From contig JAZRXG010000023.1 of NCBI GenBank assembly GCA_045600105.1, positions 1 to 34,741 on the forward strand: a stretch of 34,741 nt of DNA, given 5' to 3'. A program made the position numbers and the translations under genes. The DNA comes from UBA1206 sp045600105 (GTDB lineage Bacteria > Bacillota > Clostridia > Oscillospirales > CAG-382). The first letter of the stretch is position 1. Each line of letters starts with the position of its first letter. Below are positions 30,119 to 34,741 of the stretch, piece by piece. Under the pieces are notes generated by a model. The model did not search any database. It saw nothing but the letters and a program-made list of their open reading frames with translations, and was not told the origin of the DNA.

Positions 30119-33100
30119 ATGAAAAAGATCGTTTTGAGAACAGCGCTTTTTGAGTTTATTCTTGCCGTTGTTTTTGCTGCGTTTATGGCATTCGGCGTGT
30201 CTGCCGAAACCGTCGGCGGCGACTGCGGTGCAAGTGGCAGCAATCTGCAATGGTCGATTGACACGCAAACCGGTGAACTGACTATTACAGGAACCGGTGC
30301 TATGAAGGATTGGCCTACGGTTAATGCACCGTGGTATACGTCCCGTAGTTGGATTCGCAGTGTAACGATAAACGGTAATGTCACAAGCATCGGTGATTAT
30401 GCGTTCTACGATTGCAGCAGTTTGACGTCGGTAACGATACCCGATAGTGTCACGAGCATTGGGAGTGCTGCGTTCTGCGGCTGCATCAGACTCACGTCGA
30501 TCACGATACCGGACAGCGTCACAAGCATCGGCGATAGTGCACTTTCCAACTGCAGCAGCTTGACATCGATCACGATACCCGACAGTGTAACGAGCATCGG
30601 TGATTATGCGTTCTACGATTGCAGCAGTTTGACGTCGGTAACGATACCCGATAGTGTAACGAGCATCGGCGATTCTGCGTTCTCCGGCTGCACCGGACTG
30701 ACGTCAATCACGATACCCGACAGTGTAACGAGCATCGGCGATTCTACGTTCTTCTGCTGCAGAAGACTTACGTCGATCACGATACCCGACAACGTAACAA
30801 GCATCGGTGATAATGCGTTCGACGATTGCAGCAGCTTGACGTCAATTACAGTTGGTAAAGGCAATTCAGTATATCATAGCACTGACAACTGTCTGATAGA
30901 AGCATCGTCAAAAACTTTAATTGCCGGGTGCAAAAACAGTATTATTCCATCAGACGGCAGCGTCACAAGCATCGGCGATTCTGCGTTCTCCGGCTGCACC
31001 GAACTGACGTCGATCACGATACCCGACAGCGTCACAAGCATCGGCGATTCTGCGTTCTCCGGCTGCACCGGACTTACGTCGATCACGATACCCGACAGTG
31101 TAACGAGCATAGGAAGGAAAGCGTTCTACGATTGCAGCAGTTTGACGTCGGTAACGATACCCGATAGTGTCACGAGCATTGGGAGTGCTGCGTTCTGCGG
31201 CTGCATCAGACTCACGTCGATCACGATACCCGACAGCGTAACGATCATCGGAGGGGATGCGTTCTGCGCCTGCAGCGCCTTGACATCGGTCACGATACCC
31301 GATAGCGTAACGTTCATCGGAAGTCATGCGTTCGACAATTGCAGCAGTTTGGCGTCGGTAACGATACCCGACAGCGTCACAAGTATCGGCGATTATGCGT
31401 TCTTCGGCTGCAGCAGACTTACGTCGATCACGATACCAGCCAGCGTGACGCGCATCGGTGATTCTGCGTTCGGAAACTGCGAAAACTTGATGTCCGTGAC
31501 AATTTGTTTGAAAACTTGTAAATTTGGTAGTAGGGCATTCTCAGGATGTTACAAATTGATCGAAATCAACAACCTCTCCTCTCTTTACATTAAACCGGGT
31601 TCAATAGAAAACGGTCATATTGCTTATTATGCACGCAACATTTATACTCCGACAAGCGGAGAAAGCAAACTTTTTTATACCGAAGACGGGTTTGTTTTCT
31701 ACCGGGATGAGAACGGCACATATCTTATGGGGTATATCGGAGACCAAACGGATTTGGTATTGCCCGAAATAGGCAAAGAATATACCATGTACGATTATGC
31801 GTTTTGTGAACATTTTGATTTAACTTCTATCACGATACCCGGCAGCGTAACGAGAGTCAGTGAATTTGCATTCAACAACTGCAAAGGATTGACATCGGTC
31901 ACAATACTCGACGGCGTCACAAGCATCGGAAGTTCTTCGTTCTCCGGCTGCACCAGTCTCACGTCTGTCACGATACCCGATAGTGTCACGAGCATTGGAA
32001 GTTCTGCATTCAGGGATTGCATCGGACTCACATCGGTCACGATACTTAACAGCGTAACGAGCATCGGAAGCTTGGCATTCTACGGCTGCGAAAATATTGA
32101 AGAAGCAAATGTTTCGACAACAGTAATTTCTTTTATTCCAAAAGCAAAATTAAAAACCGTCACTATCAACGGTGGTGAAAGCATAAAAGATTCTGCGTTC
32201 TACGACTGGACATGGCTCACGTCTGTCACGATTTCCGACAGTGTCACAAGTATAGGAAACAGCGCGTTCTACGGATGCACTGGACTCACTTCTGTCACGA
32301 TGCCTGATAGTGTAACGAGCATTGGTGATTATGCGTTCAAAGGCTGCAGCAGCTTGACGTCTGTCACGATGCCTGATAGTGTCACAAGTATAGGAAAACG
32401 CGCGTTCTATGGCTGCACCGGACTCATGTCTGTCACGATACCCGGCAGCGTGACAAGCATCGGTGATTATGCGTTTTCCCAATGTGTAAATATGATGTCC
32501 GTAACGTTTTATCCGGATGTGTGGAACATAGGCAATTATGCATTCTACGAATGTTACAAATTGATCGAGATCAACAATTTTTCATCTCTTTACATCGTGC
32601 CGGGTTCAACGGCAAACGGTTATATCGCTTATTATGCGCAAAATGTTTATATTCCTACAAGCGGAGAAAGAAAACTTAAATATACCGAAGACGGGTTTGT
32701 TTTCTACCGGGATGAGAACGGCACTTATCTTATGGGATATGTCGGAGATCAAACTGATCTGACCGTACCCGATATAGACGAAGAATATTCCGTTTACAAC
32801 TATGCGTTTTACGGACGTTCTGATCTGACGTCGATTACATTGTCTGACGGGGTCACAAGCATAGGTGATAATGCATTCTGCGGCTGCACCGGGCTCACGT
32901 CTGTCACGATGCCCGACAGTGTCGCAAGCATCGGAAGCTTGGCATTCTACGGCTGTACCGGACTCGCGTCTGTTACGATACCCGATGGTGTGACAAGCAT
33001 CGGAGGTTCGGCGTTCTCGGGCTGCACCGGGCTAATGTCCGTTACGATACCCGACAGTGTCACAAGTATCGGAGGTTCGGCATTCTCGGGCTGTACCGGA

Positions 33101-34420
33101 CTCACGTCGATCACATTACCGTTTGCCGGTTCATCATCTTCCGAGAATTGGAGCAGTTATACAAACTTCGGATATATATTCGGAGCGTCATCCTATTCCG
33201 AAAACAACATATTCGTTCCGTCTTCATTGAAAACGGTCGTGATCAACAGTGATGCAGACATAGATGATTTCGCTTTTTACGGCTGTGACGGATTGACGTC
33301 GATCATATTCGAATATGCGGCAAACGTAATTGATGACAGCGCATATGTGATTTATTCCGGTACGACGATCTACGGCTATAAAAACTCCAGCGCGGAAGCT
33401 TATGCAGATAAGTACGGCAGAAAATTCGTGGAGATCGTTTGCGAACACGCTGCCTCAGAAGATTGGGTGATCGATGAAGAACCGTCCTGCACCGAAGACG
33501 GCAAAAAGCACATAAACTGCAAAAAATGCAGAGAAATTCTCGAAGAAGCAGCCATTCCCGCTATCGGACACGACTATGTCGAACCGATATATACATGGAT
33601 TGGCGACCAATGCATCGCAGAATGCGTCTGCACACACGACACAAACCACGTTGAAACCGAAACGGTAACGGCAGTATATGTCAAAGATACCGACGCGACG
33701 TGTACCGTGAATGAATACGGTCACTATGAAGCGAAATTCACGAATGCGGCGTTTGTAAAACAAGCGACCGCGGCAAACAGAATTGAAAAATCAAACTCCA
33801 AGCTCGGACACAGCTTCACGAACTACGTCAGCGACGGCAACGCGACTTGTACCGAAGACGGCACAAAGACCGCGAAATGCGACCACGGCTGCGGCGAAAC
33901 CGATACCGTTACAGACACGGGCTCGAGGCTTGAACACGAGTACGGCGAATGGTCAGAGACCAAAGCGCCCACCTGCGTTGACAAGGGCATAGAAACGCGT
34001 AGCTGCAAAAACTGCACACACAGCGAAAGCCGCGTTATTCCCGAAACGGGTATCCACACGCCTGCGTCTCCCGTCCGCGAAAATGAAGTCGCCGCGACTG
34101 CATCGGCTGACGGAAGCTACGACGAAGTAGTGTACTGCTCCGTATGTCACGCCGAGCTTTCACGTACGCACTGCGTCGTGCCGGCGATCGACGAGACTAT
34201 CCGTGGCGATGTAAACGGTGACGGGAAAGTCAATTCCGCTGACGCTGTATATCTGCTTCGCCATACGATGCGCCCGACAAAGTACCCGATTAACCAGAGC
34301 GGTGATATGAACGGCGACGACAAGGTCAACAGCGCCGATGCCGTTTATCTGCTGAGGTACACGATGCGTCCGTCCAAATATCCGCTTGCGGACGATCCGA
34401 AGAAAAAGAAAACAGCATAA
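30119..34420 (+). CDS. Secreted BspA-like leucine-rich-repeat protein with C-terminal type I dockerin
   Basis: The 1433-residue protein has a signal peptide (AFMAFGVSAE, cut near residue 32), then DCGASGSNLQWSIDTQTGEL, an opening domain common before LRR_5 repeats. About 35 tandem 23-residue LRR_5 units (consensus SIGDSAFSGCTGLTSITIPD) fill residues 80 to 1050, broken by two long non-repeat inserts. A Cys/His-rich region (1100-1350; SCTEDGKKHINCKKC, CTHSESRVIPETG) precedes two calcium-binding dockerin segments (DVNGDGKVNSADAVYLLR and DMNGDDKVNSADAVYLLR). The dockerin suggests non-covalent docking to a cohesin scaffold at the surface, with the LRR domain for binding host or glycan targets. The ATG follows AGAGGATAGGA; it is in one operon with the SIR2 gene. 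Function is inferred. Confidence 0.85.
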   Translation: MKKIVLRTALFEFILAVVFAAFMAFGVSAETVGGDCGASGSNLQWSIDTQTGELTITGTGAMKDWPTVNAPWYTSRSWIRSVTINGNVTSIGDYAFYDCSSLTSVTIPDSVTSIGSAAFCGCIRLTSITIPDSVTSIGDSALSNCSSLTSITIPDSVTSIGDYAFYDCSSLTSVTIPDSVTSIGDSAFSGCTGLTSITIPDSVTSIGDSTFFCCRRLTSITIPDNVTSIGDNAFDDCSSLTSITVGKGNSVYHSTDNCLIEASSKTLIAGCKNSIIPSDGSVTSIGDSAFSGCTELTSITIPDSVTSIGDSAFSGCTGLTSITIPDSVTSIGRKAFYDCSSLTSVTIPDSVTSIGSAAFCGCIRLTSITIPDSVTIIGGDAFCACSALTSVTIPDSVTFIGSHAFDNCSSLASVTIPDSVTSIGDYAFFGCSRLTSITIPASVTRIGDSAFGNCENLMSVTICLKTCKFGSRAFSGCYKLIEINNLSSLYIKPGSIENGHIAYYARNIYTPTSGESKLFYTEDGFVFYRDENGTYLMGYIGDQTDLVLPEIGKEYTMYDYAFCEHFDLTSITIPGSVTRVSEFAFNNCKGLTSVTILDGVTSIGSSSFSGCTSLTSVTIPDSVTSIGSSAFRDCIGLTSVTILNSVTSIGSLAFYGCENIEEANVSTTVISFIPKAKLKTVTINGGESIKDSAFYDWTWLTSVTISDSVTSIGNSAFYGCTGLTSVTMPDSVTSIGDYAFKGCSSLTSVTMPDSVTSIGKRAFYGCTGLMSVTIPGSVTSIGDYAFSQCVNMMSVTFYPDVWNIGNYAFYECYKLIEINNFSSLYIVPGSTANGYIAYYAQNVYIPTSGERKLKYTEDGFVFYRDENGTYLMGYVGDQTDLTVPDIDEEYSVYNYAFYGRSDLTSITLSDGVTSIGDNAFCGCTGLTSVTMPDSVASIGSLAFYGCTGLASVTIPDGVTSIGGSAFSGCTGLMSVTIPDSVTSIGGSAFSGCTGLTSITLPFAGSSSSENWSSYTNFGYIFGASSYSENNIFVPSSLKTVVINSDADIDDFAFYGCDGLTSIIFEYAANVIDDSAYVIYSGTTIYGYKNSSAEAYADKYGRKFVEIVCEHAASEDWVIDEEPSCTEDGKKHINCKKCREILEEAAIPAIGHDYVEPIYTWIGDQCIAECVCTHDTNHVETETVTAVYVKDTDATCTVNEYGHYEAKFTNAAFVKQATAANRIEKSNSKLGHSFTNYVSDGNATCTEDGTKTAKCDHGCGETDTVTDTGSRLEHEYGEWSETKAPTCVDKGIETRSCKNCTHSESRVIPETGIHTPASPVRENEVAATASADGSYDEVVYCSVCHAELSRTHCVVPAIDETIRGDVNGDGKVNSADAVYLLRHTMRPTKYPINQSGDMNGDDKVNSADAVYLLRYTMRPSKYPLADDPKKKKTA
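30401..33110 (+). repeat. LRR_5 tandem DNA repeats with long exact and near-exact duplications
   Basis: Units of about 69 bp recur throughout. A 110-bp block at 30401-30510 is identical to 31121-31230, exactly 720 bp (240 codons) away. A larger insert of about 215 bp at 31546-31760 recurs with changes at 32551-32765, 1005 bp away. All offsets keep the frame. Confidence 0.88.
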
Positions 34421-34426
34421 AACGAA

Positions 34427-34466
34427 AACGGTGGACTCGAAACAAATCGGGTCCGCCGTTCTTGTT
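34427..34466 (+). terminator. Probable terminator of the BspA-like gene
   Basis: AACGG-T-GGAC pairs with GTCC-G-CCGTT around a 14-nt loop; the tail CTTGTTGT is a weak U-run. Confidence 0.55.
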
Positions 34467-34654
34467 GTATAAGAAAACCACGCGATAGTCGCGTCATTCA
34501 AAAGAGGTTAACAGTGAAAAAATCCTTCGATTGTGGTATTCGGATAATTTATATATGTCTCGCCGACGTTGGATTAACGTATAAGTCTTTGGAAAAAAAG
34601 GGGGCTGTAGCAAAAGTCCCGAAGAAAAACAGAGCCAAGTTACTACAAAAGGTA

Positions 34655-34683
34655 GTGACAAAGGCTCTGTTTTCTGGTATAAT
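34655..34683 (+). promoter_or_regulatory. Probable IS promoter
   Basis: GTGACA (34655-34660) and TATAAT (34678-34683) have a 17-bp spacer. The -35 box lies inside the hairpin described for the IS end. Confidence 0.55.
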
Positions 34684-34689
34684 TGAGTT

Positions 34690-34741
34690 GTGAAAAACAA
34701 TATAAATACCAATGCATATTATGACACAAAGTCAAGAAAAA
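34690..34741 (+). CDS. Possible transposase N-terminus (17 residues, cut by window edge)
   Basis: A GTG 7 nt after the -10 box opens a frame VKNNINTNAYYDTKSRK that continues past the window. The predicted transcript would be almost leaderless. The call depends mainly on its place behind the IS terminal repeat. Confidence 0.4.
   Translation, partial: MKNNINTNAYYDTKSRK

Larger units (their letters stand above)
34600..34741 (+). mobile_element. Left end of an insertion sequence (IS1182/IS4-like), cut by window edge
   Basis: GGGGGCTGTAGCAAAAGTCCC (34600-34620, 21 bases counting the first G) has the look of an IS1182-type terminal repeat. It is followed by a hairpin (ACAGAGCC 34629-34636 with GGCTCTGT 34663-34670) and a promoter. 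Hairpins at this place usually block read-through from flanking genes. A transposase frame may begin at the GTG at 34690 (VKNNINTNAYYDTKSRK) and runs off the window. The family call needs the missing part. Confidence 0.6.

Noticed and set aside
30361..33110. Repeats of about 69 bp considered as CRISPR or intergenic repeats
   Set aside because: They lie in one open frame and encode LRR_5 units; there are no unique spacers or cas genes.

Overview
The window looks like a chromosome segment of an anaerobic, spore-forming gut Clostridia bacterium (Oscillospirales/Ruminococcaceae-like). Evidence is a SpoVT regulator and a SpoVAD fragment, GGAGG ribosome binding sites, frequent TTG/GTG starts, near-consensus sigma-A promoters, a T-box-like leader, surface proteins with Lys-rich C-termini, and a BspA-like leucine-rich-repeat protein ending in a type I dockerin. 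No rRNA, tRNA or CRISPR array was seen. Base composition is GC-rich up to about 28.6 kb and visibly more AT-rich from 28.7 to 30.1 kb.

Regions. 1-2.8 kb: a minus-strand operon with a sugar-isomerase/acyl-CoA-synthetase fusion and a partial phosphotriesterase-family gene, preceded by a consensus promoter and a T-box-like leader. 3.1-3.4 kb: an unlisted 32-residue membrane-protein gene with its own promoter and terminator. 3.4-5.7 kb: three phosphoesterase-type genes (histidine phosphatase and two PHP proteins). 6.0-10.2 kb: a MarR regulator and a heterodimeric ABC exporter, overlapping as one operon. 10.2-10.5 and 19.95-20.3 kb: two diverged copies, in opposite orientation, of a roughly 300-bp multi-hairpin element. 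10.8-12.4 kb: an AraC regulator and SpoVT. 12.6-24.6 kb: a glycan block with a GH39-like enzyme, a membrane-anchored GH42-like protein, an orphan solute-binding lipoprotein, a discoidin/DUF4855 lipoprotein and a sugar isomerase. 24.6-25.4 kb: an aquaporin.

25.4-26.5 kb: spoVAD is cut after about 211 codons and joined to sequence carrying a leader-coupled TnpV N-terminus and a 55-residue ORF, which I read as one end of an integrative element or its remnant. The rest of spoVAD is not in the window. 26.6-28.7 kb: a condensation-fold acyltransferase and a zinc-ribbon membrane protein form an operon. 29.1-34.4 kb: a SIR2-domain protein with a perfect promoter is followed 7 nt later by the dockerin-bearing repeat protein. 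34.6 kb to the end: the left end of an insertion sequence.

How the parts fit: the AraC protein, GH39, GH42-like protein, solute-binding lipoprotein, DUF4855 lipoprotein and isomerase form a plausible glycan sensing, cleavage and metabolism set. The most unusual items are the paired multi-hairpin elements, the interrupted spoVAD, the SIR2/surface-protein pair, and the T-box-like leader in front of the two-enzyme fusion.
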